Of a stretch of 64,000 bases of DNA, positions 17,976 through 26,964 are shown one piece after another (within the stretch, counting starts at the first letter, position 1; the number at the start of each line of letters is the position of its first letter). The notes under the pieces are model-generated. The model was not told where the DNA came from and did no database searches. It worked only from the letters and a program-made list of their open reading frames with translations. Both the position numbers and the translations under genes were made by a program. Source of the DNA: Panacibacter microcysteis (GTDB taxonomy: Bacteria > Bacteroidota > Bacteroidia > Chitinophagales > Chitinophagaceae); NCBI RefSeq assembly GCF_015831355.1, contig NZ_JADWYR010000001.1:2418001-2482000 (forward strand). The letters run 5' to 3'.

Positions 17976-20150
17976 TTGAAAAGACTCTTCCTGATTGTGT
18001 TTGTAGCCTGTAGTGCCATTGTATATGGACAAAAAAAGAATGCAGCCTTTCAACTACATATCCAAAAAGCCGCCTCTGCTGTAACCATTGATGGAATAAT
18101 GAATGAAAGCGCGTGGCAGCAGGCAGATGTTGCCAAAAACTTTTTTATGGTGTTGCCAATGGATACCAGCCACGCCAGGGTAGCCACTGAAATACGCATG
18201 ACATACGATAACGAGAATATATATGTTGTTGCGGTATGTTACCTTTTGAAGAAGACGCCATATATGGTGGAATCGTTACGGAGAGATTTTAACTTCGGCA
18301 AGAATGATAACTTTATCTTCTTCATGGACCCGTTCAACGATCTTACCAATGGGTTCACATTTGGTGCAAATGCTGCCGGTGCACAATGGGATGGTATGTT
18401 ATACGAAGGCGGTAAAGCAGATCTTAACTGGGACAACAAATGGATATCGGTTGTAAAAAATGACGATGAAAAATGGGTGTTTGAAGCAGCCATTCCTTTT
18501 AAAAGTATCCGTTATAAAAAAGGCATCACCACGTGGGGCATAAACTTTAGCAGGCTGGATATTTCTGTAGCAGAAAAATCTGCCTGGGCACCTGTACCAA
18601 GACAATTTCCTACTGCATCCCTTGCCTATACCGGCAATCTTATCTGGGATGCCGCACCACCAGAAGCAGGCGCCAATTTCGCGGTAATACCTTACGCGCT
18701 GGGTGGCGTTTCCAAAGCATATGATAAAGAAGACAAAGCCGCTTACCGTAAAGATATCGGCGCCGATGCCAAGATTGGTCTTAGTTCATCACTCAATTTA
18801 GATCTTACAGTAAACCCTGATTTCTCACAGGTAGAAGTAGATAAGCAGGTTACCAACCTCGACAGGTTTGAATTATTTTTTCCCGAACGCAGGCAGTTCT
18901 TTCTTGAGAACAACGACCTTTTTGCCAATTTTGGCTATGCCAATGTTCGTCCTTTCTTCTCGAGAAGAATTGGCCTGGGTGTACCCATCAACTTTGGTGC
19001 AAGATTAAGCGGCAGCTTAAATAAAAACTGGCGCATTGGTCTTATGGATATGCAAACAAAGCATGTGGATGAGACCGGCTTGCCTGCGCAAAACTTTGCC
19101 GTGCTTGCATTACAGCGAAGGGTGTTTGCAAGATCCAACATCCGCTTTATGTTTGTAAACAAGCAGTCTGTTAATTACGATCCAGGCAAAGACACTACCA
19201 AACCGTTATACAGCCGGTATAACAGGAACATTGGTGTAGAATATAACCTTGCTTCTGCCAACAACCTGTGGAATGGTAAAGCAATGCTCATGAAATCATT
19301 CAGCCCCGGCAAGGCCGATAAGGATTTTACGCACGCTGCAAACCTGCAATATGCAAGCAGGCACTGGCTCGTAGCCTGGCAGCACGAGATCGTTGGCAAA
19401 AATTTTAATGCAGAAGTTGGTTATGTGCCGCGCAGAGATTACGTAAAAGTAAACCCCTCTGTTGCCTATCTTTTCTTTCCAAAAACATATGGCAAAATAT
19501 TAAGTCATGGTCCCAAAATAACATCAACTGTTTTCTTTAATGGCAGCTTCGGGCATACAGATGATGAAACAATTTTGCAGTATATCTTCAACAAACGGGA
19601 CCAGACAGTGTTTGACGTATGGGCAGGTAATTCTTATGTAAAGCTCTTGCAGCCGTTCGACCCAACCAACAGTAACAAAGACACTCTTGCCACCGGTACA
19701 CAACACCGCTGGAATGCCTGGGGCCTCGATTATTTTTCAAGACCGCAACAATTGCTCACCTATAACCTTTCTGCACGTTTTGGTGGTTATTATGCAGAAG
19801 GTACGCGTGCCAACCTTATTGCAGATATCGGCTATCGTTTTCAGCCATATGCAAGCATAGCGCTAAGCGCAAGTTACAACCATATCAAAATGCCGGCTCC
19901 GTGGAATATTACAGACTTCTGGTTAATAGGTCCGCGCATAGATATTACGTTTACGAATAAACTCTTCTTTACAACATTTGTGCAGTACAACAACCAGCAG
20001 CAAAACATTAATCTCAATACAAGGTTGCAATGGCGTTACAGGCCCGCAAGCGATCTCTTCCTGGTATATACAGACAATTATTACCCGGCACCACTTTCCG
20101 TGCGTAACCGTGCCTTTGTGCTAAAGTTTACGTACTGGTGGAACAGTTGA
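17976..20150 (+). CDS. CBM9-like/DUF5916 outer-membrane protein
   Basis: A 724-residue exported protein. The start is a TTG at 17976: an in-frame stop lies at 17958-17960, no ATG lies between, and the TTG begins a clean signal peptide (MKRLFLIVFVACSAIVYGQ). Residues about 35-215 form a carbohydrate-binding family 9-like domain (VTIDGIMNESAWQQA). The rest is the DUF5916 barrel, with FFPERRQFFLENNDLF and alternating strands to the C-terminal VLKFTYWWNS. DUF5916 proteins are common in Bacteroidota; substrate is unknown. A repeat element begins about 15 bp after the stop. Confidence 0.88.
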   Translation: MKRLFLIVFVACSAIVYGQKKNAAFQLHIQKAASAVTIDGIMNESAWQQADVAKNFFMVLPMDTSHARVATEIRMTYDNENIYVVAVCYLLKKTPYMVESLRRDFNFGKNDNFIFFMDPFNDLTNGFTFGANAAGAQWDGMLYEGGKADLNWDNKWISVVKNDDEKWVFEAAIPFKSIRYKKGITTWGINFSRLDISVAEKSAWAPVPRQFPTASLAYTGNLIWDAAPPEAGANFAVIPYALGGVSKAYDKEDKAAYRKDIGADAKIGLSSSLNLDLTVNPDFSQVEVDKQVTNLDRFELFFPERRQFFLENNDLFANFGYANVRPFFSRRIGLGVPINFGARLSGSLNKNWRIGLMDMQTKHVDETGLPAQNFAVLALQRRVFARSNIRFMFVNKQSVNYDPGKDTTKPLYSRYNRNIGVEYNLASANNLWNGKAMLMKSFSPGKADKDFTHAANLQYASRHWLVAWQHEIVGKNFNAEVGYVPRRDYVKVNPSVAYLFFPKTYGKILSHGPKITSTVFFNGSFGHTDDETILQYIFNKRDQTVFDVWAGNSYVKLLQPFDPTNSNKDTLATGTQHRWNAWGLDYFSRPQQLLTYNLSARFGGYYAEGTRANLIADIGYRFQPYASIALSASYNHIKMPAPWNITDFWLIGPRIDITFTNKLFFTTFVQYNNQQQNINLNTRLQWRYRPASDLFLVYTDNYYPAPLSVRNRAFVLKFTYWWNS

Positions 20151-20165
20151 TTTTTTTTGCTGTTT

Positions 20166-20235
20166 GGGCCGGTCTGCATTGCTACTATAAGGCTTTCGTT
20201 GCGTCGCACTCTTGTACGCCAGGTGCTCTTTGCGG
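20166..20235 (+). repeat. Dispersed palindromic element, class A core
   Basis: GGGCCGGTCTGCATTGCTAC, then core GTTGCGTCGCACTCTTGTAC at 20198-20217. Lies just after the DUF5916 gene, same polarity as that gene. It lacks the GGCATCGCCT segment. Confidence 0.85.
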
Positions 20236-20274
20236 CATATGCAACCCCGTTTAAAATATTAAACCGTACTAATT

Positions 20275-21102
20275 ATGAAATGGTATTTTGTTGTACTTAT
20301 TACATTCACCGGTTTTTTCAGCAAGGCACAAAAAGGCAGCCTGTTTATTATTGGTGGTGGCGACAGAACACCTGCTGTTATGCAGGCAATGATGCAAACG
20401 GCTGCACTTGGTAAAGCAGATCATATCGCCATATTGCCGATGTCCGGCGCAGAGCCGGATACTTCTTTTTACTACATCAGCCAGGATCTGAAACCGTTGT
20501 GCAGTAATACGATTGCCATGCTCAATTTTACCAGGGATAAAGTAAACGACCGGCAATGGCTCGATTCACTAAAAACCGCGAAACTGATTTTTATTACCGG
20601 CGGCGATCAGAGCCACTTTATGAAAGCGGTTTTACATACACCCGTATTTGATGCTATACACGAGGCGTATAAAAACGGTGCAACCATTGCCGGTACAAGT
20701 GCAGGCGCCGCTGTAATGAGTAAGCACATGGTTACCGGCAACCAGCTAAGGGGAGATACGGTGTATCATTCTACTTTCGACAGGATTTGGAATAAGAACA
20801 TACAATTTGAACCAGGGCTTGGTTTGCTGGATTCTGTTATTATCGATCAGCATTTTGTTGTAAGAAGCCGGTATAACAGGATGATGTCTGCATTGGAAGC
20901 TTACCCATCTTATACATGTATAGGCATAGATGAATCAACAGCTATTATTGTGCATGCAGGCAAAATTACTGTTGCGGGAGACAGCCAGGTAATTGTAATG
21001 AAACAACCAACAAACATACGGGCCAATAAAGACGGCCTTATACAGTTTGATGATGTGTTAATGAGTATTTATACAGCCGGAGAATATTTTAAGATTCAGT
21101 AA
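20275..21102 (+). CDS. Exported cyanophycinase-like peptidase (family S51)
   Basis: A 275-residue serine peptidase homologue of the cyanophycinase/peptidase E family. It has a signal peptide (MKWYFVVLITFTGFFSKAQ), then the glycine-rich FIIGGGDRTP, FITGGDQSHF and the nucleophile motif GTSAGAAVMS with Ser142. FEPGLGLLDSVIIDQHFVVRSR-like sequence supplies the conserved His (in DQHF). Cyanophycin synthetase is not in the window, so the true substrate may be another beta-Asp or isoaspartyl peptide. Its end overlaps the convergent bshA end by 14 bp. Confidence 0.88.
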   Translation: MKWYFVVLITFTGFFSKAQKGSLFIIGGGDRTPAVMQAMMQTAALGKADHIAILPMSGAEPDTSFYYISQDLKPLCSNTIAMLNFTRDKVNDRQWLDSLKTAKLIFITGGDQSHFMKAVLHTPVFDAIHEAYKNGATIAGTSAGAAVMSKHMVTGNQLRGDTVYHSTFDRIWNKNIQFEPGLGLLDSVIIDQHFVVRSRYNRMMSALEAYPSYTCIGIDESTAIIVHAGKITVAGDSQVIVMKQPTNIRANKDGLIQFDDVLMSIYTAGEYFKIQ

Positions 21103-22255
21103 GTACTGGGTTAAGTTTCTGGCTGCTGCATTCCATGGAGCAGAACCTGCTGTAGAGTTGTTCATACAGTGGCACAATGTTATTGATATCGTATTTTACA
21201 GCATTATTGTATGCACCTTCCCGCATTTTTTCGAGCAGTTCTTCGTTGCTGAGTAATTCAATGGCCTGTTGCGTCATGGTGGCAACATCGCCCACATTTG
21301 CGGTGAAGCCGGTTTCGCCGTATATGTTTACCTCAGGCAAACCACCTGCGTTAGTGCTTATGACCGGTACCCTGGCAGCCATCGCTTCCAGCGCTGCAAG
21401 CCCGAAACTTTCGTACTCAGACGTTAGCAGGAAAAGATCGCTTACGAGTAATATTTCTTCTATTTGTTCCTGTTTGCCAACAAACCTTACATCATCCTGC
21501 ACACCAAGATCTTTGCTCAGTACTTCCATGGCAGAGCGTTCAGGGCCGTCGCCAATCATCAACAGTTTGGCAGGCATTGCTTTTCTTACGCCTGCAAATA
21601 TTTTCACGATGTCCTGCACACGTTTAACCTTCCTGAAGTTGGAAGCATGCACCAGCACTTTTTCACCATTTGGTGCAATCACTTTTTTAAAGGCATCTAT
21701 CGGCTTCTTGCTAAAGCGTTTGATGTCTACAAAATTGTAGATCACTTCTATGTCTTTGGTTATTTTGAAAGACTTGTATGTTTCTTCCCTCAGATTCTCA
21801 GACACTGCTGTAATAACATCGCTTTCATTGATGGAGAAGGTAACTACAGGTTCATATGTTTTGTCTTTACCAACAAGCGTGATATCTGTACCATGCAGCG
21901 TAGTGATAAAAGGAATTTTACCACCTTCTTTTTGTATGATCTGCTTGGCCATATATGCTGCCGATGCATGTGGTATGGCATAGTGTACATGCAGGAGGTC
22001 CAGCTTGTGGTTCTTAATTACATCCACCATTGTGCTGGCCAGCGCGATTTCGTAAGGCGGATAATCAAACAGCGGATATGTTGGTACCCTTACTTCGTGG
22101 TAATATATATTGGTGTTGAATACATTTAATCTTACTGGTTGCTGGTAGGTAATAAAGTGCACGCTATGGCCCTTATCGGCAAGTGCTTTACCAAGTTCTG
22201 TTGCCAATACGCCGCTTCCGCCAAAGGTTGGGTAGCAGACAATTCCTATACGCAT
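21089..22255 (-). CDS. bshA: N-acetyl-alpha-D-glucosaminyl L-malate synthase
   Basis: Family GT4 glycosyltransferase for the first step of bacillithiol synthesis, joining GlcNAc to L-malate, cytoplasmic. The 388-residue product starts MRIGIVCYPTFGGSGVLATE, diagnostic for BshA; a start 30 bases upstream is not preferred. The GT4 C-terminal domain has the retaining-enzyme EX7E segment EYESFGLAALEA. A probable bacillithiol disulfide reductase gene (ypdA) lies about 3.4 kb downstream on the same strand, so the thiol is likely used by this organism. bshB and bshC are not in the window. Confidence 0.95.
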   Translation of the reverse strand: MRIGIVCYPTFGGSGVLATELGKALADKGHSVHFITYQQPVRLNVFNTNIYYHEVRVPTYPLFDYPPYEIALASTMVDVIKNHKLDLLHVHYAIPHASAAYMAKQIIQKEGGKIPFITTLHGTDITLVGKDKTYEPVVTFSINESDVITAVSENLREETYKSFKITKDIEVIYNFVDIKRFSKKPIDAFKKVIAPNGEKVLVHASNFRKVKRVQDIVKIFAGVRKAMPAKLLMIGDGPERSAMEVLSKDLGVQDDVRFVGKQEQIEEILLVSDLFLLTSEYESFGLAALEAMAARVPVISTNAGGLPEVNIYGETGFTANVGDVATMTQQAIELLSNEELLEKMREGAYNNAVKYDINNIVPLYEQLYSRFCSMECSSQKLNPVLTES

Positions 22256-22439
22256 ATTTTGCAGTTTGAGTGAGCAAAGTAACAATCATTTATTCATTTG
22301 GTTGAACCTTTTATCCAATATCGAAAACATACAACATTTGCTTAACTTGGGCACTGATGAGCAGGAAGCTGGCCGTAAACTGTTGAGCGTACTTTGTTTA
22401 CCTGCTTATGTAAAAACGATTTGGAATATGCAGTATCGT

Positions 22440-22517
22440 TGTTGCTATATGTTTTGCAGTACAAGTGTGCGACGCAAGGAACGATGAGCCAGGCTCTGTA
22501 GCCGGGTTCATCATAAA
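22440..22517 (-). repeat. Dispersed palindromic element, class A-like core
   Basis: On the minus strand: TTTATGATGAACCCGGCTAC, CTCATCGTTCCTTGCGTCGC, ACACTTGTAC. The core occupies 22459-22477 and the CCGGC end 22498-22517. It lies between divergent genes, 20 bp before the M28 peptidase start. Confidence 0.8.
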
Positions 22518-22536
22518 CAGCTATAAAATTATAACG

Positions 22537-23931
22537 ATGAAAAAATTAGTGTTACTGTTTGGATTGATTCCTGCCATTACTCATGCGCAGCAATCTTACA
22601 ACAATGCGATGAGTGATTCTGCAGTTATTAAATTGATTGCAGATGATATTATGGTTAGCAGAACGCCGTATAACAACCTGCATGATTTAACGAAGAAAGT
22701 TGGCGGCAGGCTTGCGGGCTCTCCACAAATGGTTATGGCAGAGAACTGGGGTAAAAAAGCGATGGAAGCGGCAGGGGCAGATAAAGTAATTATGCAGGAA
22801 TGTATGGTGCCGCATTGGGTACGTGGCGGTAAAGATGAGGCTTCTGTAAATTACAAAGATGCGGGTGGCAGAGTACAGCGTTTTGCCTTGAATGCGCTGG
22901 CAATCGGTAACTCTCTTGGAAGTGGTGCGAAAGGCGTGGAAGGAACTGTGCTGCGTGTGAACAGCTTTGATGAACTGGAGCAGCAGAAAGATGCTGTGAA
23001 AGGAAAGATTATTTTTTACAATGTGCCTTTTGAAGAAACATTTATTGAGACTTTCAGGGCTTATGGAAAGAACGTGGTTTACCGCGGTGCCGGTGCAAGC
23101 CGTGCTGCAAAGTATGGTGCGGCTGGTGTTGTGGTAAGGTCGATGACCAATGCTGAAGATAACCATCCACATACAGGTTCATTGAAATACAACGATTCTT
23201 TTCCAAAGATTCCTGCGGTGGCAATTGGTATACAGGATGTGGCAAAAATGAATGAACTAATTGATAAGAAATTTGTTCTGAATGCAAAGCTTATTACTCA
23301 TGGAAAACAATTGCCTGACACAATCGGGCACAACGTTATAGGGGAACTTACGGGTACTGAGCATCCTGAAGAAATTATTACTGTAGGCGGCCACTTGGAT
23401 AGCTGGGATGTAAACGAAGGTGCGCACGATGATGGTACAGGTGTGGTACAAACGATAGAAATATTACGGGCATTCAAAGCACTTGGCTACAAGCCCAAAC
23501 ATACCATTAGGTTTGTATTGTTTGCCAATGAAGAAAATGGAACGAGGGGTGGTTTAAAATATGCTGCAGATGCCAAAGCAAATAATTTAACCATGTTGTT
23601 TGCGCTGGAAAGCGATGCAGGGGGTTTTACTCCAAGAGGATTTGGCTTTAGCGTGTCTGATAGTGTATGGAACAAGTTGTATGCCTGGAAGAAGCTGTTT
23701 ACGCCTTATGGCGGTGATATGTTTGTAAGGGGTGGCGGCGGTGCCGATATAGGTCCGCTCAAAGAAACTTTTGGAACAGCGCTTGCAGGGCTTAGTCCGG
23801 ACTCGCAGCGGTACTTTGATGTGCACCATGCAGTGTCTGATGTGTTTGAAGCAGTGAACATAAGAGAGATGAAACTGGGGGCCGTGAACATGGCTGCTTT
23901 ATTGTATCTTGTAGATAAATATGGTTTATAA
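22537..23931 (+). CDS. Exported M28-family peptidase with PA domain
   Basis: A 464-residue secreted carboxypeptidase Q-like enzyme. The ATG at 22537 starts a signal peptide (MKKLVLLFGLIPAITHAQ). A protease-associated domain occupies about residues 130-250. Zinc ligands: His286 in GGHLDSWD, Asp298 in EGAHDDGTG, Glu331-332 in ANEENGTRGG, Asp360 in ESDAGG and His430/431 in FDVHHAVSD. It is a different M28 subgroup from the peptidase at 4292. The following gene overlaps or abuts its stop codon. Confidence 0.93.
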   Translation: MKKLVLLFGLIPAITHAQQSYNNAMSDSAVIKLIADDIMVSRTPYNNLHDLTKKVGGRLAGSPQMVMAENWGKKAMEAAGADKVIMQECMVPHWVRGGKDEASVNYKDAGGRVQRFALNALAIGNSLGSGAKGVEGTVLRVNSFDELEQQKDAVKGKIIFYNVPFEETFIETFRAYGKNVVYRGAGASRAAKYGAAGVVVRSMTNAEDNHPHTGSLKYNDSFPKIPAVAIGIQDVAKMNELIDKKFVLNAKLITHGKQLPDTIGHNVIGELTGTEHPEEIITVGGHLDSWDVNEGAHDDGTGVVQTIEILRAFKALGYKPKHTIRFVLFANEENGTRGGLKYAADAKANNLTMLFALESDAGGFTPRGFGFSVSDSVWNKLYAWKKLFTPYGGDMFVRGGGGADIGPLKETFGTALAGLSPDSQRYFDVHHAVSDVFEAVNIREMKLGAVNMAALLYLVDKYGL

Positions 23932-23932
23932 T

Positions 23933-24322
23933 ATGAAACGGAAAATTCTGAGGTACACATTGATTATCCTCTTTCTCGGGCTGGGTATTTTTGTATACGT
24001 GCGTTATTTCTGGGAATTTGGCGTGGGTACCAAAGCCGGTGTGTTGAATACGTTTATGAAGAAAGGTTATATGTTTAAAACGTATGAAGGAAAGATCATT
24101 CAAAGTGGTTTTAAGGCCAACGTACAAAGCAATGAATTTGAGTTTAGTGTAACAGACGAAAAAGTAGCCCAGATATTACTGGCCAATTCGGGCCGTGAAG
24201 TAGAATTGCGGTACAAAGAATATTTTGCAGCATTACCCTGGCGTGGTATGCAGAGATATGTAGTAGACAGCGTGTATGAAATACGACAGGATCCGAGGCA
24301 ATCAGTGTTAAGTCCGAAATAG
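23933..24322 (+). CDS. Small membrane-anchored protein, unknown function
   Basis: A 129-residue protein with one N-terminal hydrophobic segment (LRYTLIILFLGLGIFVYV) and a soluble domain of about 100 residues. The ATG at 23933 begins one base after the peptidase stop; an ATG at 23921 would overlap the stop and add four residues. Related small proteins are widespread in Bacteroidota and are sometimes labelled 6-phosphogluconate dehydrogenase by error; no dehydrogenase motif is present. Probably translationally coupled to the peptidase gene. Confidence 0.75.
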   Translation: MKRKILRYTLIILFLGLGIFVYVRYFWEFGVGTKAGVLNTFMKKGYMFKTYEGKIIQSGFKANVQSNEFEFSVTDEKVAQILLANSGREVELRYKEYFAALPWRGMQRYVVDSVYEIRQDPRQSVLSPK

Positions 24323-24345
24323 CAGGGTTGTTGCACCAAAAAATT

Positions 24346-24377
24346 AAAAGGCGCAGATAAATCTCTGCGCCTTTTTT
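24346..24377. terminator. Bidirectional terminator between convergent genes
   Basis: A perfect 12-bp stem (24346-24357 with 24364-24375) has a T run on the plus strand and an A run on the other side. It serves both the 23933-24322 gene (+) and the 24381-24983 gene (-). Confidence 0.9.
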
Positions 24378-24380
24378 ATG

Positions 24381-24983
24381 CTAATTTTTCTGTAGTTCTT
24401 CCAGTCTCCTGGTTAGATCATCCAGCTTTTTTTCATTGTCTTTAATTGCTGCGATATTATCGTCTTTATTATTCCGAACCCTTTTCCTGAGTGCGCTTAG
24501 TTCTTTGTTTACATCTTTTAACTGTGCAGTAAGAGATGCAATTTCACGGTCTCTTTTATAAACTTCCATTTTCATCTGGAAGGAGTTTAACCATTTGCCC
24601 GCACTCCGGTATAAGTCAGCATTTAAAGTATCGCTGGCAAATTTTTCATTGTCATCTTTTACAACAAGTGTTACAACGCTTATTTCCCTCCCGTCATTTT
24701 TTGTTTTCCCGATATCGAAGTAAGCGTTTACTTTTTTTGTGCCTTCCAGTTCAGCGCTTTTTATTCCCTGGCCGTATAAATAGCCATCAGAACGTTTGGC
24801 TTTACCGCCTGAATTTTTTATCAGGTCTTCTAGGAAGTCTTTCACCAGGTCACTATTATCCGGCAATGTTATACTCTGGGCACTTTGCTTCGATTTATCG
24901 ATTGTAAGAGATGCACTGCCTTGTGCAGATGCGCTTACAGAAAACACGATCGCTGCGATAAACAGTTTTAAAATTCTTGTCAT
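24381..24983 (-). CDS. Exported protein with C-terminal coiled coil, unknown function
   Basis: A 200-residue protein with signal peptide MTRILKLFIAAIVFSVSASA, a globular region of about 100 residues, then a coiled coil from about residue 140 to the end rich in Lys, Glu, Leu and Asp heptads. No family recognised. It lies 19 bp downstream of the lipoprotein gene on the same strand, so cotranscription is likely. Confidence 0.75.
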   Translation of the reverse strand: MTRILKLFIAAIVFSVSASAQGSASLTIDKSKQSAQSITLPDNSDLVKDFLEDLIKNSGGKAKRSDGYLYGQGIKSAELEGTKKVNAYFDIGKTKNDGREISVVTLVVKDDNEKFASDTLNADLYRSAGKWLNSFQMKMEVYKRDREIASLTAQLKDVNKELSALRKRVRNNKDDNIAAIKDNEKKLDDLTRRLEELQKN

Positions 24984-25002
24984 ACACGATGTTTGAGATA
25001 AG

Positions 25003-25452
25003 TTATTGAATAACGCCGGTGGCCTGAACGTTTGTATTATTGAGGATCTTAACGGCGTAACCTTTGTCAGAAGTCAGTTCTGCGTAAGGTACAGGTGTGT
25101 TGGTGCTGTTGTTGACTACAGGAGAAGTTGTTGCCTGGCCGCTTCCACCATCTATATCCTGCAGGTTAGAGAGAATAAATTCTGTGCCTGCTGTTGTGTC
25201 TGCAATAACCACATAAGATTTAAGCGTTACACCTGGCACCAGGTAACCTGAGCTAAGATTGATACTGATAGAAGCATTACCATCGCTGTTTTCTCTCACA
25301 GTAAACGAGCCTGCGTTTACCGCAGAGCCGGAGGAGTAGTTGTACAGGGTATAATTTGCAGATGCCAAAGGTGGCGTGTCATCTTTTTTACATCCCAATC
25401 CAGCAACAGCAGCCAAGGTTGTTCCCAGCAGCAGCATACGAAATTTTTTCAT
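25003..25452 (-). CDS. Putative lipoprotein, unknown function
   Basis: A 149-residue protein with a lipoprotein signal ending VAGLGC (lipidated Cys21) followed by KKDD, a start common among Bacteroidota surface lipoproteins. The mature part is beta-rich and Ser/Asn/Thr-rich. I do not recognise a catalytic motif. The 175-bp region upstream separates it from ypdA and shows no gene. Confidence 0.75.
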   Translation of the reverse strand: MKKFRMLLLGTTLAAVAGLGCKKDDTPPLASANYTLYNYSSGSAVNAGSFTVRENSDGNASISINLSSGYLVPGVTLKSYVVIADTTAGTEFILSNLQDIDGGSGQATTSPVVNNSTNTPVPYAELTSDKGYAVKILNNTNVQATGVIQ

Positions 25453-25627
25453 AAGTTTTTTTGCACCCCATAAGCCGAAAACTATGCCAGAGGAGGACGA
25501 TAATTTGTTAAAACCCAGAGGTTAGCACTTACACTGGCTTTCCTATGCTTTTGCAATAGAGGAAAAAAGATTTTTCATGTTTGCAATCAAAAGATCTGGG
25601 AACATGGATACAGTAATGGGGATTTTA

Positions 25628-26596
25628 TTACGCAGTTTTAGTGATGTGCGTAATGATCTTATCTGCGTGCTCTCTGGAGTTTTCAATAAACCATTTATGC
25701 GTGTTCATGCCCCCACATACTACTCCTGCCAGGTAAAGACCGGTAATATTTGTTTCCATCGTTTCGGGGTTATAAGTGGGGCACTGAATGTCGTCATCAG
25801 ACAATTGAATGCCGAATTTTTTGAGAAAATTGAACCCTGGTTTATAGCCCGTCATGGCTATAACAAAGTCGTTGGGTATTGTTATCATTCCATCCGGTGT
25901 GTTGATGTCTGCTTCATGCGGTCGTATGGCCGCAACGGTGCTGTTATAGTAAGCTTTTATGCTTCCCTCTTTTATGCGGTTGACGATATCAGGCCTTACC
26001 CAGTATTTCACACGCTCACCAATTTCTTTTTCTCTTATCACCATGGTAACTGTGGCACCTTTGCGCCATGTTTCCAGTGCTGCATCTATCGCTGAGTTTT
26101 GGGCACCAATTACCAGCACTTTTTGAAAGGCATAATAATGCGGGTCTTTATAATAGTGCACCACCTTATCTAAGTTTTCTCCGGGAATATTAAGTAATAC
26201 AGGAATATCATAAAACCCTGTAGCAATAATTATTTTACTTACTGTATACTGCTGTTTGGTGGTGGTTATGGTAAAATGTGTAGTTGCATCTCCCGAAACG
26301 GAAGTTACCTCTTCAAATAAATGCACATTAAGATCGAATGACTGTGTTACGCGGCGGTAATATTCCAACGCCTCAGCCCGGGTGGGTTTATTGTTTAAAC
26401 TCATAAACGGTACATCGCCGATCTCGAGCCTGTCGGGGGTAGAAAAAAACGTCATGTTTGCCGGGTAGTTGTACAGGCTGTTTACCAGGCAGCCTTTCTC
26501 TGCAATTACATAACTTAAGCCTGCTTTTTTTGCTGCAATACCACAAGCCAGGCCTATGGGGCCTGCGCCGACAATCAAAATATCATACTTGCTCAT
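25628..26596 (-). CDS. ypdA: YpdA-family bacillithiol disulfide reductase (putative)
   Basis: FAD- and NADPH-dependent reductase, 322 residues, proposed to reduce oxidised bacillithiol. The FAD motif is IVGAGPIGLACG (residues 8-19); the NADPH motif is VLVIGAQNSAIDAA; EKGCLVNSLYNYP and the C-terminal TGLYLAGVVCGG are typical. In the Staphylococcus aureus enzyme the motif is GGGPCG with Cys14; here residue 14 is Ile and a Cys is at 18. With bshA nearby the assignment to bacillithiol metabolism is reasonable. It lies 56 bp downstream of a small membrane-protein gene on the same strand. Confidence 0.9.
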   Translation of the reverse strand: MSKYDILIVGAGPIGLACGIAAKKAGLSYVIAEKGCLVNSLYNYPANMTFFSTPDRLEIGDVPFMSLNNKPTRAEALEYYRRVTQSFDLNVHLFEEVTSVSGDATTHFTITTTKQQYTVSKIIIATGFYDIPVLLNIPGENLDKVVHYYKDPHYYAFQKVLVIGAQNSAIDAALETWRKGATVTMVIREKEIGERVKYWVRPDIVNRIKEGSIKAYYNSTVAAIRPHEADINTPDGMITIPNDFVIAMTGYKPGFNFLKKFGIQLSDDDIQCPTYNPETMETNITGLYLAGVVCGGMNTHKWFIENSREHADKIITHITKTA

Positions 26597-26652
26597 ACCG
26601 CAAATTACACACGTATCTGCAAGTAATAAACCTTTCGATATAAAAAGTAATT

Positions 26653-26955
26653 TTAATAAGCTGTAAAAACAATGATGATGCCTACTATAAGCATACCCGT
26701 CATGCCAATAAAAAATAAAATGTCGGCAATGGTTTCCGATAAGGTATTTTCCTCTTTCCTCAGCGAGATATAAGAGAGCATGGCAGAAGCCAGAAAAATA
26801 AATGTATTCAGGGCAAGCATTTCATCAGCATATGTAAGAATACCAAGTTTCATCACCCGGAACAACGCTATGATTGTTACGCATACACCAGACATGGTTA
26901 TGGAACCATTGAACACATGGTCTGCAATATTTTTCTTTTTATCCCTGCCTGTCAT
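26653..26955 (-). CDS. Small three-helix membrane protein, unknown function
   Basis: A 100-residue protein with a charged N-terminus (MTGRDKKKNIADH) and three hydrophobic segments (about 18-36, 45-65, 78-99). No motif recognised. It lies 9 bp after the upstream gene and 56 bp before ypdA, all on the minus strand. Confidence 0.7.
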   Translation of the reverse strand: MTGRDKKKNIADHVFNGSITMSGVCVTIIALFRVMKLGILTYADEMLALNTFIFLASAMLSYISLRKEENTLSETIADILFFIGMTGMLIVGIIIVFTAY

Positions 26956-26964
26956 GAGTGTTAA

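Noticed and set aside
21464-22129. Long plus-strand frame antisense to bshA
   Set aside because: bshA is secure on the minus strand with full family motifs; the plus frame shows no recognisable protein.
25577-26095. Long plus-strand frame antisense to ypdA
   Set aside because: Antisense shadow; ypdA has complete FAD and NADPH motifs on the minus strand.
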